Shown: positions 34,051-45,457 of the stretch, piece by piece
Position numbering within the stretch: the stretch's first letter is position 1
How the letters are laid out: each line of letters opens with the position of its first letter
Source: Ulva prolifera
Taxonomy: Eukaryota; Chlorophyta; Ulvophyceae; Ulvales; Ulvaceae
NCBI GenBank assembly: GCA_023078555.1
Contig: CM041199.1
Location: forward strand, 1,925,101-1,989,100
Direction of reading: 5' to 3'
DNA length: 64,000 nucleotides
Program-made: the position numbers and the translations under genes
The notes under the pieces: model-generated
What the model saw: the letters and a program-made list of their open reading frames with translations, nothing else
What the model was told of the DNA's origin: nothing
Databases searched by the model: none

Positions 34051-37000
34051 ATGGCGGCAGGAACGATGTCGCTGAAGCCCGCAAATCGTATTTGCTCGCT
34101 GCTGCCATCAGCAACGGAGATCGTTGGAAGGCTGGGGCTGGCAGACCGGCTCGTCTGCGTGACACATGAGTGCGACGTGGCGCCGAATGCACCGACTCTC
34201 GAGGACCTGATCGAGTCCGGGAAGGTTTCTCGGGTAACATCATCGGCTATCAACCCTGCTGTCTTCACCCAGGTGAGGAAAGTGCGCCTTCTCATTGCCA
34301 CAGGCATGTCGTGGAACGCTCCCGGCGCGCATCCGCATCGCCTTCTCCAAGACGGCAGACGTGGCCGGCATCATGCCATGGGTGATCATTGTCATGGCAG
34401 GAGCGCGAACAGAGATGCATTGTGCTGTCGAGGTCGCGATCCTCTCGGTGAGTTCGTTCAACGTCTTGTGGCCGGGAGAGCCTTGGTCCGACCCATGCAT
34501 TCCTCGGCATCTTGCAGGATAGCCGTGACTGCAATTGCCGTGAGCTTGCTTTGTGGCAGGATTGCTGATACCGATATCATCTGCCCTGACCTCCTTGCGC
34601 AGTCCGAGGTTGCCGCCCCGACACCATGTCACCTCCATGTGTGCATTCCGGAGGACGAAACAGCGCCATCATGCATAATTTTACTCTGGGATACTCTGAA
34701 CTGGCTGCCCGTGCAGACCAGGATTGATGATATGGTGACCGCGTCACTCGGCACGGGCGATGGCCTGTACGGCATAGACAATGCCGCAGTCGCAAAGGCG
34801 AGGCCAGACCTCATCATCACGCAGCAGCTCTGCACGGTCTGTGCTCCAAGCGGCACACACGTCGCAGCTGCAATGGAGGCCGTGGCCGCGTCGCTACAAA
34901 ACACGCCGCTCGATGGTGCGACACCGACCACAGTCAAGCGTTTGGCCTTTGAAGGCGCATCCGCACTGCTCTCTCACCGCGTACCAGTGCACGATTTTGA
35001 CAACAAATCATTATTGCCTGCTTGACCAAGCTTCACATCTTCACAGCGACCCAGATGTCACATGTGTCGAGAGCCAGCTTCAGCACAACAGGCACCTCGA
35101 TGCCAGTATCAGCATCCCACAAGCACATGGCCTCGGCTACAAACCGCCCGACCCATGCAGATCAACCCAGCGCCGGCACGACCACCAGCAGCGCCGGCAG
35201 CAGCGCCAGTAGCAGCAGCAGCAGCAAGTCCTCCCCGAGCCCCCTCCCGAGCCTCCCTGCGGCGCCGGCGGTGTCCGCCACCCCCGACTTTGCCGCCCCG
35301 GCGGCCCCGGGCATGCCCAACGTGTTGAGCCTCGAGCCGGAGTCGCTGCTCGACGTAGCGGACTCGTGCGTGGCGATCGCGCAGGCCTGCGGCGAGGGCC
35401 GCCGTGGCCGCGCCCTCCGCTCCGAATTCCTCGACCAGCTCCAGGCCATCTCCGACGCCATCTCCTGTCCAGACGGTGCGCCAACGGAGCTGTACAAATG
35501 CACGACATCTCTACCAGGCACCTGCCTGGCGGCACCGCGGCCTCAACAGGGCTGCCTCCCGTATGAATCCGCCGTGGAGCTCGTCGTCTCGGTCTGCGTC
35601 TTGGACACCCCGATGCGGGGTCTGAGTGGCAGCACAGCCTGCAGTCGCGACAACAATCACTCTGCATCTGCCCTCATGTGCTGGATGCATACATTGCATC
35701 CACGAGATCGGCGGTGAGAATTTTCCAACGAACCAGATCTTCTGCAGTATAGCGCCATGTTGAGGCACACCAACGACGCACCATGGCGCATACTGCGCAC
35801 GAGATGACGGCCCTCACGGTGTGCATACATCGTAGCACCGTTCACAGTGGGTGTGAATTTAGGCCACATCCTCACAGTCGGCAAGTGGTCCCGTTCAATC
35901 CGAGTTGCCAACATCCTCTACAGGATACGGCTCATGAACTCCAGATGTACTGCACTGACTTCACAATCGAAGGTGTTCATTGCAGCAGCCGCTGCGGCGG
36001 TGACCAGTCACTCTCGAGGCACCTTGTGCGTGGATGCATTGGATGCAGCGAATCTCTCGGTCTTAGGCCATGACTGTGTGGGCGGTAAGAGCGCATACGT
36101 GCAGGGGAGGAGCTGCCGGTGCCGGAGCGAGAAGTCTTCATCCTGGAGTGGCTCGACCCGCCCTTCGACGCTGGCCACTGGGTCCCCGAGATCCAGCAGG
36201 TGCTTCCCCCCCTCTCGGATGACTTCAAACCTGCCGAGAAACAGAAAATTCCACACGCCGGCGGTTCTTTGCGCGCGGTCGGTTGGACGGCTGGGTGGGG
36301 GTGGGCGGTGATGATGAGAATATCAAGCTCAACAGATCTGATCGAGCTCCGGCTCCTGCAGACACTTTTCTCCGCTGTACTGAGCCCACCCCCAGATCAC
36401 CTGGAGCCCCGCCCCGCCGAACCCAGCCATAACTGTGCATTCCTACTAGTGCGCACTTTCTGCGCACAGCTGCTCGCAGCGGCTACCTTGGATGTTCACG
36501 TACAGGCGTATTTCCAGACACCGGATGTATCACCACACTGGCGCAGCGCCGCAAGGTGGGTGGCAGTGGGTAGTATCGGTGTGTCGTGATGCATTGGCCT
36601 ACCAGTAATATGTGTTGTGCACAATGCCTGGCATGGGACAGACCTCAGGCCATGGCATGATTGAAAAGGGAATCTGACCGCGAACGGTCGCGGTTCATTC
36701 TGCAACCATTTCTGCCCACATGTGCATTACAATCAGCATGTGTGGGGGCGAACAAGTGTGACTATATGTTTTCCGGCAAACGAAGCATGTGTGCGTCGGC
36801 TGGTGGGCTGCGCGGGGGTGGGTGGTGATGATGAGAATATCAAGCTCAACAGATCTGATCGAGCCCAGGCTCCTGCAGACACCCTTCTCCGCTGTACTGA
36901 GCCCTCCCCCGTGCTTTGCTCCCTTGTGTTCAATATCGCCGTGTGCCAGTCGTCGCTGTGTCTGTGCATGTGTGGATCGGCAGTGCTAGCCAATGGTTCG

Positions 37001-40000
37001 ATCTTGGACCCCACCTGCAAGTCGCGCCCGTGATTGTGATTTGTGTGCGCCCCCTACGGCAATCTGCATGCATGAGCACAACTGCATGCCCAGCAACTCC
37101 CCCATATTCTTATCACTCATGATGAGACTGATCCTGGGATGTGTCCATGGCATCCATGCTTTGGGGGCATGGCAGTAGTGGCTGTTGGTCACTTGAATTG
37201 AGCCCAGGGCGGGCTGTCTTGCCTCCAGGGTAGGATCAGGTAGGCGGGATGGTACATGTGGACACAGCTTCGCCACATGCGGGCATCACTCAGTAGTGAG
37301 AACACGAAGCATGTGAGCGATCTTCAGTCGTTCGTCAGTCACAAACGTGCATTCCACGCAGACCCAAAATGGCATTGCCGTACACTTGACAGACAGCGTG
37401 ACGTAATGGCAAAGAATACTTCATACACATCAATGCGATCGACAGAAGGGACGTGTACGAAATCAGCTACGTAACGCGCAGCGAATGTTCGCACCAGAGG
37501 TCAGCACGTCGGCCTGACAATGGATGGCATGTGTGTGACGGTTTTTAAGGAAGCACATGGTACTTCTGCAATTCTCTGCGCATGGGACACGAACATCGTG
37601 TCCAGGTGCATCTGCCACTGAATGAGGACCGGTCTACTGCGGTGGTGCCGGCGGGGTGGGTGGTGATGATGAGAATATCAAGCTCAACAGATCTGATCGA
37701 GCCCAGGCTCCTGCAGACACTCTTCTATGCTGTACTGAGCCCATCCCCCGCGCCTCGCCGCCTTGTGTTCAATATCGCCGTGTGCCAGTCATCGCTGTGT
37801 CTGCGCATGTGTGGACCGGCAGTGCTAGCCAATGGTTCGGTCCTCGGGTCCGGCTGCAAGTGGCGCCTGTGGTCCCCTGCGGCAATCTGCATACAGGAGC
37901 ACAACTGCATGCCCAGGAACTCCCCCATCCTCTCTGCACTCATACTGACCCTGATCCTGGGACGCGTCCATGGCAGGCATGGCAGTTCTGGTTGTTGGTC
38001 AACTCGATTGAGCCCGGGGCATGGTTTGTCTTGCCTTTAATTGTTTGTAAATTATAATCACGTAGGCGACGTGGTACATGCATGTGCTGCTACGCTGCGT
38101 GCGGGCATCAGCAAGCACATGCATGTGCATAACAGTGTTATGGGAAGCACATGGAGCTCTTGTCATTCCCCGTGCATTCTGGGACACAAACATCGTCTCC
38201 AGGTGCATCTGTCGCTGAGTCAGCACCGCTATGCTGCGGTGGTGCGTCTGAGTGGGACCCCCATCGTGCCTGGTGCGGATGTGCGCGGGGTGGGTGGTGA
38301 TGAACAGAAGTATCAAGCTCAACAGATCTGATTGAGTCCAACTCTTGTAGACACTTTTCTCCGCTGTACTGAGCCCACCCTGACGCCACCGTTCACTCCC
38401 ACGACTGATTTTCTCGCCCGGACTGGGGATCCCGAGCAACAAGTGCCTCCACTGCTGCAGATCTCGATGGGGAGGTTTCAGGCGACGTCATGCGCTGGTG
38501 CAGCGGCAGAGGCTGCGGTGCCGATGCCGGGGGGCTTTCAGGCGGGGGGCCTACAGGCGACCGGCCCAGCGTGCACATGGTCCGCGACCAAGTCCAAGCG
38601 CACGACGTGGAACAGCATCGCGGCCACCGACCCCGCCATTCTCGTCGTGTCCTGCTGCGGCTTTGACTACGCGCGCAACGTCGCCGACGCACGCATGACC
38701 CTCGCGCGGCACCCCGTCGCGTGTACGTTGCGTGCTGTGCGGGAAGGCCGCGTGTTTGCGGTTGACGGCAACCGGTGCGTGCCTCCGCACCCTGTGTGTG
38801 CACACGCACGCATGCGCGCGATGCCCCGCGCTTTCGTTCCCACCCGCACCCGGCCCCGTTCATCATTCACTTTCCGGTGCACTGCAACGTGGTGCTGCCG
38901 GACTCAGAGTGCACCGCAGGCCACCATGTGCGGGCTGATGCAATCACAATCCCAAGCTCCAGCGCGGGACTGTGTGTGCCGCGGGACATCGGCCCACTGT
39001 CGTTTTCGCTGCAAGGTTGTACACTGGGGTCTGCCGAATGCATGGCCGTCACGCTGTCGTCATCCTGGCATCTGTCGTCGTGATGACGCTGCCCACAGAA
39101 TCTGATTCCGCACGGCACACGCGGCACAGCACAGCATGCTGCAGGTACCTTGCGCGGCCGGGGCCGTCTCTCGCACAGGGCACTGCGGCCGTCGCTGCGA
39201 GCATCTGGCACGACGACCCGAAGCGATTACGCGCCCTTGAAGCCACGGGGCTGGTGCCAGAGCGCGGCGTGATGTGGGGCCAAGTCGACGTGCAGCCCGA
39301 CATGGTGCGCACGCTGGGGATGGTGGGGATGGTGTGTGGCATAGGTGACGTCGAGGACGTGCCGCTGGGTGGCGGCGGGGGAGGCAGTGGGGGGGCGGGC
39401 GGAGGGGGCGCTGCGCTGCGGAAGTGGGCAGACGTACACGCAGAGGCTGCGGCTCGCGGAGACAAGTTCTATGAGGACCCGGAGTCGCAGCTGATGGTGA
39501 TGACGGAGGTAGTGCACAGGGAGCGTGGGCAGTGCTGCGGCCGCGCGTGCCGGCACTGCCCGTACATGCATGATCGCGTTGCGATGCATGTGCGGCCGGA
39601 GATGATCTCGCGCGCCGCGTGGCTTGAGAAGCCGGCGGAAGGCGCTGCGGCGGAGAGGGGTTCTGGGGCGGCATCGGCGGGGGTCGAGGTGTTGTTGTGT
39701 GGGTGTAGTCAAGGGGATGTAGAGCGGGCGGTGCGTGCGACCGAGGCTGGGAGGGCCGCTGTCCTGGTGGTGCCGCTCGATGCGGAGAGTCGGCTTGTGC
39801 ACGAGACAGGCATGCATGCGGTGGATGCGAGGGAGGCAGCGCGGTCGCGGGGGGTGCCGCTGTTGGGGCTGCCAGTGCACGGTGGTGGACCGGGGCTGCA
39901 GGGGCTTGTCGCCGATGCGGCTGCTGTATTGCAGGCTGTGTATGGCAGTGCGGCGCTGTCATGGGCAGTGTCGGGGTCTCTGGGGGAAAGTGTGAGTGAC

Positions 40001-40033
40001 TGGAAAACTGCGGCAGGTGTTGATGTGGTGTAG
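34051..40033 (+). CDS. BtuF-like metal/cobalamin receptor fused to DUF5522 and a Dph6-like C-terminus
   Basis: Six exons (34051-34272, 34717-34915, 35161-35475, 36105-36199, 38461-38774, 39145-40033) keep phase and give 677 residues. Residues 1-400 are a helical-backbone metal receptor of the BtuF/TroA type: RICSLLPSATEIVGRLGLAD, VTHECD, RPDLIITQQLCTVC, VFILEWLDPPFDAGHWVPEI, DPAILVVSCCGFD, VREGRVFAVDGNRYLARPGP. Residues 490-524 (FYEDPESQLMVMTEVVHRER, then CCGRACRHCPY) form a DUF5522 Cys-rich segment. Residues about 562-677 (VPLDAESRLVHETGMHAVDA, GVPLLGLPVHGG) resemble the Dph6-type ATP-PPase, but where the PP-loop SGGKDS is expected the chain reads CGCSQGD. I see no signal peptide, so a cytosolic B12, haem or metal-binding role is inferred. 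A Ser run (AGC repeats) sits in exon 3. Intron 4 (2.26 kb) is built of repeats. Confidence 0.85.
35885..35950 (+). repeat. Dispersed repeat A, copy in BtuF-like intron 3
   Basis: GTGGTCCCGTTCAATCCGAG, TTGCCAACATCCTCTACAGG and ATACGGCTCATGAACTCCAG occur in order, in the sense orientation of the host intron. Confidence 0.85.
36280..38390 (+). repeat. Intronic tandem duplications filling BtuF-like intron 4
   Basis: A block containing AATATCAAGCTCAACAGATC and CGCTGTACTGAGCCC appears four times, starting at about 36290, 36815, 37655 and 38285. In the second and third copies it is followed by a shared run (TCAATATCGCCGTGTGCCAG, CAGTGCTAGCCAATGGTTCG), then by CAACTGCATGCCCAG at 37078 and 37900 and TGGTCA-rich sequence at 37177 and 37987. 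A third module (CAGGTGCATCTG) precedes copies three and four at about 37583 and 38179. Offsets are near 520, 840 and 630 nt, so the units were duplicated and trimmed unequally. The last copy ends about 80 nt before the 3' splice site. Confidence 0.88.
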
Positions 40034-40440
40034 TCTGCGGCATGGTGTTGTGATGTGTCTGAGATGCAGTTTCTTGAACCTGTTTTTTGCGGTGCGAATA
40101 GTCGAAAAGTCTAGCATCTGAATATGATATTCGTGACCGGTGATGCTGTACCTTGCAAAAGTACCTGCCTGCCAAAGTGACTATTTACGCGCATTTACGG
40201 TATACTGATCATATGACTGAGTTGTACATTACAGTACCACTGCCTCCGCAGTCCGACCCACCCCACCCCGGACATATGACCGAATCTGATGAGGCAATTG
40301 CTGCAGTACGCTTCGATGTTAAAGCCTCAAACCATCGACCTACGTGTGGGTGTGCTGAAATTGTACAGTGTAGAAATTATACGTTGCAAGGCTTACAGGC
40401 GCGATGTATGGCCGCGCTGCGCCTTCTGGGGTGTACCTAG
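40034..40440. other. Tail-to-tail spacer of BtuF-like and peroxiredoxin genes
   Basis: This 407-nt stretch holds the 3' ends of two convergent genes. TTACA at 40393-40397 reads TGTAA for the peroxiredoxin gene, about 45 nt after its stop, and may be its poly(A) signal. No other feature is seen. Confidence 0.55.
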
Positions 40441-41462
40441 TCACATCCCCTTGACCTGCTCCAGAGCGACGTCTGCCAGGGAGCATGCCAGGCCGGAGCC
40501 ATCAGCCTCAACGTTCAGAGCAGCGATCTTGCCGTCCTTGAGGACCGCAGAAAAGCGCTTGCAGCGCTTGTTGCCGAGTGCACCCTCAGCATCGAGGACA
40601 ATATCCCAAGCATTTGTGAGCTCCATCTGGGTGTCGGCCAGCATGGTGACCTTGCCATCGGCGCCCTGAGCCTTGCCCCACTCAGACATCACAAAGGGGT
40701 CGTTCACGGCCACGCAGATCAGCTCGTCAACGCCAGCGGACTTGAAGTCGTCAGCTGCGGAGATGTAGCCGGGGAGATGTGTCTGCAAATGTCAGAGTGC
40801 GCTTTTCACCTCCAGTTCACCGCGACCGCACATCTTGGTCAACGGGCCAGTCTCAATTGTCAAGGATAAGGAGAAGCTAGCGACACCAGGCCAGCATCCA
40901 GATCACAGAAGCGTAATGTTTTCACACCTTGGAGCAGCCAGGTGTGAATGCGCCAGGAACGCCGAAGACCACGGTTGTCTTGGTTCCGACATGCTCAGCC
41001 AGGTTGATCTTGTCACCAGGCGAGGCGCCGTACATTGTCACCGAAGGGACGGCATCTCCGACCTGAACAAGCATCGTACACTATTCAATTCAACAGCGTG
41101 CTTCAGAACTAGAGCAACGTGTTTTGCACTGCTGATGGTCAACGCCTGCTCGCTGTCACCCAGGGCCAGATTTGTTGGCGCGAATTCAGTTTATTCCCAC
41201 AACCGCAGCCCGGCGCGTCCACACATGTCTGATATGCTGACTTCCTGCTTCAGGCTTCGTGTGGGCCAGGCTCAGGCATCAGGTGCAAAGAGATGTCAAT
41301 ATGTGGAACCGCAACCACGAATACAGAGACCGGCCGCAGACGGCGCTCAAGCTGAAAGCGCACCGCAGCTCCCATCTTTGTAGCAAATCGGCTGACTTGA
41401 GGTACGCGTGCAACGGCGAGCTTGACGGAGCTGGACTTGACGGTGTGGCGGAAAGCAAGCAT
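40441..41462 (-). CDS. Mitochondrial type II peroxiredoxin (PrxIIF-like)
   Basis: Three exons (coding order 41364-41462, 40928-41062, 40441-40782) give 191 residues. Exon 1 alone encodes a basic, Ser/Ala/Val-rich, acid-free leader (MLAFRHTVKSSSVKLAVARV, then PQVSRFATKMG), a classic mitochondrial presequence. The rest is type II peroxiredoxin: FGVPGAFTPGCSK with peroxidatic Cys76, VDELICVAVNDPFVMSEWGK with the second Cys101, 25 residues later as in plant PrxII enzymes, and LNVEADGSG near the end. It should reduce hydrogen peroxide and alkyl hydroperoxides with electrons from thioredoxin or glutaredoxin in the matrix. Introns are GTGCGC...TTCAG and GTGTGA...TGCAG, both phase 0. The location rests on the leader; a plastid is the alternative. 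Confidence 0.92.
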
Positions 41463-43048
41463 GATGTACCGAAGGCGACGGGCAATGGACTCTAATTTCG
41501 AGGCTGTGAGCAAAGTACAGGTTGTGGAGCTCTGTTCCGTGTCCAAAGCCGCTGCATGTAGCGCTTGAAACACCAAAATCTAGCTTCGACCTTGCATGCT
41601 GTCTCGAAAATTGACGCGTGTCGGCGCGCCGCGAGACTTCCAGATTGTGGTCCCAAATGCTGCGAGCTGCCAAAACGCTGTCGGTGCCTGGTTGTGGCTG
41701 GCACAGCCCCAAAACACGACAGATGCATGGCAAAAGATTTTAACTGACACCGTTCAGGGCTTCACCTGGGTCCAGCCGGTCGACTGCAGCAGCCCGGAAG
41801 CTGAACACGTTGATTCCTGCATGGGAATTTCCATGCGTGAGAGAGCGGCTTCGTGATGTGCGTTCCCTGCTCGCCCAGTTGAAACGCGGCCACATACAGC
41901 TCGTATCTTCAAGTCGATGCATCGACTGCGCGATGTTAGTGCAGGCCTGTGCTCGCCGTCCACACCGCACGTGGCGAGCACGAACCAAGCACGTCGGAAG
42001 CATGCATGTTGGTTGGCCAACGCAGACCCGCACTAGCTGAGTGTGCAAGGCACATGTACATTCCTTGCGAGATGCTGCAGCCAACACACCGTATACCACG
42101 CAGTTGCAGTACTACAGGCAAACCTGACATCTTCAAAGCGATCATCGTTCACAGGCCATTCACGCCTCGAATCTCCCAGCAGTGATCCTCGGTTGTCCAC
42201 CATTGTTCCGCCATAGCAATCGCAGCGGTCGCAGCTATCTGAATCACACTCTACTGGCCGTGGGAAGCTTCGCTGAAAAAGGTCGGATCTAGAGACAGTG
42301 GCGTGTGAGCCTTTCACCGTCGCGAGACTGTTCACTTCGGAACTCTGGTCCCAAGCACGCAGCGGCCGCAGGGCGATTCAGGGACTGTTTCAGCATGAAA
42401 ATTCAGAAGCCTTCGGTTCGGAACAGCCTACGATCGAACAGGTGCAGCCCCGAGCCCGGTGTGGATTCCTGCACTCCATCGGCCCCGCTGTGAAACAGAT
42501 GTCACATTGAGGGACAGGACATGACACTCCACGCACAAAAGATCTCGACTTATCTATAACAATTATGACGAGTGTATACAGCGCCCACTGTGTCATGTGC
42601 CTGCTGTCACACCTGGAAGGCACACTGCCACACAACCAATCTGGAAGCCTAGCTCCTCACTGAATGCACCTCAATGCGCAGCACCTTCCATAGTGTTAAA
42701 TGGGGTTCCATGAGATTAGGTGGGCTCACACGCCCTTTCGACCCCACACACACGGTGTCCTCTGGCGTCCACAAGAACTGCCTTGTTCCCTCACCCAAGC
42801 TGCCTGGACTGCAATTCTTCCAATGAGCACGGTAGTCCACAACATGCAAGACCACGGACACCTACTGCTTCACACTGCCTGGACTTTTCAAACGTACACC
42901 ATTCTTGAACAGTTCTGACGCACAGCTGGCATACAGGACACAAGGTCAGCGCAAGGGCCTGAGGGCCAATCCCCCAGACAGGAATACCCCCCCACCCCCG
43001 CCCACACTGAAGCCCCCGCCTCGCCACGTCCACAGCCTCTCACCCTCC
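41463..43048. other. Intergenic spacer
   Basis: This holds the promoters of the divergent peroxiredoxin (-) and methyltransferase-like (+) genes. No exon-like block or repeat family copy was recognised. Confidence 0.6.
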
Positions 43049-45438
43049 ATGCCAAGCCCGCGCAGTAGGAGCGACCTTGGCCGCCGCGTCGCGGGCACAC
43101 GCTCCCGCCGAGGCGCGCCGGTGGCGCGAGCTTCCGCGGGCGAAGCTGGGAGTAACCCGGCGATCCGGCGTGAGGTGCTCTCGCGGCCGGAGCGTACAAA
43201 GCTCAACCCGGAGCGGGACACGGTATTCTACGAGCAGCCCCGCTTCGTGACACATGTGGATGACAACTTCCTGGCTCAGCTGACGCAGCTCTACCGGTGC
43301 GCCCCCGCCTCCGCAGAGATCCTCTGTGTATGTGTATGTAGTTACAAAGGACAGAGGCCGGGCACGGAGCCGTTTCTCCTAATCCATATGCAAATCCACT
43401 CACTCATTCATGGCACTGGGCTGGGCGCGAGCTCGTTCCACAGCCCTACCGGTGATTCCAGCCATTGTATGTGTATGTGTGTGCATGTATCAGTGCATGG
43501 AGACACACAACCCACATGTCCTGTTCAGGGTGCGGCCAAGCAAATCCCAATTTATTTTACTTTACATTTGCTGTCTCACGCAGCTGACACAGCTCGACCG
43601 CTGCCGCCCCCTATTCTCACATGCGCTTCACAACGCTTCGGTGGTGGCATGCGGCTTCAACTGACAAAAAGGACGAGACGGGGAATTGTTCACCACACCA
43701 CACGATATTTGCGTGTGGTTTTCGGACACATGCCAGCGTGACGCTGATTTGTCCAGCCCTGCAGCGCTCTGACTGCAGACCTTTACGGGCTGTATCGGAC
43801 TAGCTCTGCACCGTGCTGATATGCGCCAGGACGGGTGCTACATGAACTCTGAGGGGCTCAGGGATACAGCGGTGAAGGACAAGCACCACCCCATTTTTTC
43901 GTGTCTTACGCATGCGGCGAGAGCTCCGAGTCTACCGTCACCTGGAACCTCTCGCACGACCGGCCCGCACCCATTCTCAGCATGGTAGCCCAGTCGTATA
44001 GCGGTCACATCAGTGGATTGCCACACTGAGTCCCGCCCTCTTGCGCCAAATCACGGTCTCCAGTCCGAATCGGGGCAGTGCCCCCCTGCGTGCCCTCCGT
44101 GGTGGCAAGCAGTCGCGCGCATGCATGCAGGGAGCGCATCCCCGAGGGCGAGGCGGTGCTGGACCTGATGAGCAGCTGGGTGTCTCACCTGCCGCGCGAC
44201 CGCCGATACGGCCCGGTGTACGGCCACGGCATGAACGAGCGCGAGCTCCTCGCAAACGACCAGCTCGATGAGGTCTTTATCGCCGACCTCAACCAGGCGC
44301 CGGCGGGGTGGCCGGTGAAGGACGGCGAGCTCGGCGCCGTCGTCTGCTGCGTCAGGTGCCGCCTCCAGTACAGCATGCATGTGTATATGCATGAAGACTG
44401 CAGCATGCTTGCACTTGGGGGTCATGCGCTGGATCGCACACGTACGTTTAATGAACATTGTCACGGTGGGGCAATTGATGCCTGCTCACCACATGCGCCT
44501 GTGCATCGTGCCCAGGGTGTGTCTCTGCCAGCGTCCAGAGGAGGTGCACAAGTGTGGGCGCATGCATGCCACCCATGCATTGACGCGCCGCAGCGGTGTG
44601 CAGCGTGCAGTACCTGCAGCGCGCGGAGGAGGTGTTTGCGGAGGTGGCGCGCGTGTTGCGCCCCGGCGGCGTGTGCATCATGAGCTTCAGCAACCGCATG
44701 TTCTACGACAAGGCGATCGCGGCGTGGCGGGACTCCTCCGACTACGCGCACGTCTCCCTCGTCAAGAGCTACTTCCAGGCCGTCGACGGATTCGATGAGC
44801 CCGAGGCCGTCACCGAGGTACGGCCCTGCCTGTGTCCGTGATTGCCCCCCCCCCCCCGGGGGGCCTTGGGGGTAGTCTGGGTTTGCGCCTCAATTCATCC
44901 CATCAACGCTTCGGTGGGGCAGGGTTCCTGGTCGCATTGTGGTCTGTGTGGCTTTGGGATAGTTGGATGCTGATAAAAATGAAGTCGCGCGCTGCCTTTG
45001 GACGTGCGATGCCCGATGCCGCGGCGTTGCGCTCTTGCGGGACCAGCGTGTGGGTGTGGGGTGATGCACGACGCCATGGGCCGCAGTGTGTGCTTGCGTC
45101 CGTGTTGGGTGTCGTCCGTGTTTAACCGTGCCTACGCCGCTGGAACGACCGTGACTCGGAGGGAACGGGGGCTGGCTGGGTGTGTACTGTGCTGTGTCTG
45201 CGAGCGAAATCATGCACAGGGCGCTCTCCGGGGCCGCGTCGCGGAGTCACATATCAGTCACAACTAATCCAGGCAAGCGCCAGAGCGACCAGACCGCTGG
45301 TGGCATTCTTTGCAGGTGAAGCTGCCGGAGCAAGCTTCGGGCGGGGTGTTTGAGGGGCTGACTCGCAAGTTCAAGCAGGTGCTGGCCGGGGGCTACCAAG
45401 ACCCGTTTTTCGCAGTCATCGCATACAAGAAGCAGTGA
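43049..45438 (+). CDS. SAM-dependent methyltransferase-like protein, plastid-type
   Basis: Four exons (43049-43296, 44131-44355, 44604-44817, 45316-45438) give 269 residues. Residues 1-40 are Arg/Ser/Ala-rich with few acids and a VARASA sequence, like an algal plastid transit peptide. The mature part matches a plant/cyanobacterial class I methyltransferase group: FYEQPRFVTHVDD, a motif I-like VLDLMSSWVSHLP, GHGMNERELLAN, FIADLNQ, the post-motif region AEVARVLRPGGVCIMSFSNR, and a short C-terminal FFAVIAYKK. Motif I lacks the GxGxG loop, as I recall for this group, so catalysis cannot be assumed. Substrate unknown. The stop lies inside a 20-nt tandem duplication (45418-45457). Intron 1 carries repeat C, and intron 3 opens near a C13G6 run (44845-44863). 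Confidence 0.83.
43326..43410 (+). repeat. Dispersed repeat C, copy 2 (intronic)
   Basis: TGTATGTAGTTACAAAGGAC, AGAGGCCGGGCA and CAAATCCACTCA repeat the order seen at 8108-8187. It begins about 30 nt inside intron 1 of the methyltransferase-like gene. Confidence 0.8.
43998..44028 (+). repeat. Half copy of the foldback family
   Basis: GTATAGCGGTCACATCAGTG followed by GATTGCCACA matches the right arm of the 2416-2514 element with a few changes. No matching left arm is seen. It lies in intron 1 of the methyltransferase-like gene. Confidence 0.5.
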
Positions 45439-45457
45439 TCGCATACAAGAAGCCGTG
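45418..45457 (+). repeat. 20-nt tandem duplication across a stop codon
   Basis: ATCGCATACAAGAAGCAGTG (45418-45437) is followed at once by the same 20 nt with one change (45438-45457). The stop codon TGA of the methyltransferase-like gene (45436-45438) spans the joint. Confidence 0.95.

Noticed and set aside
39060-40175. 371-codon minus-strand frame
   Set aside because: Antisense of the last exon of the BtuF-like gene, which has clear DUF5522 sequence on the plus strand.
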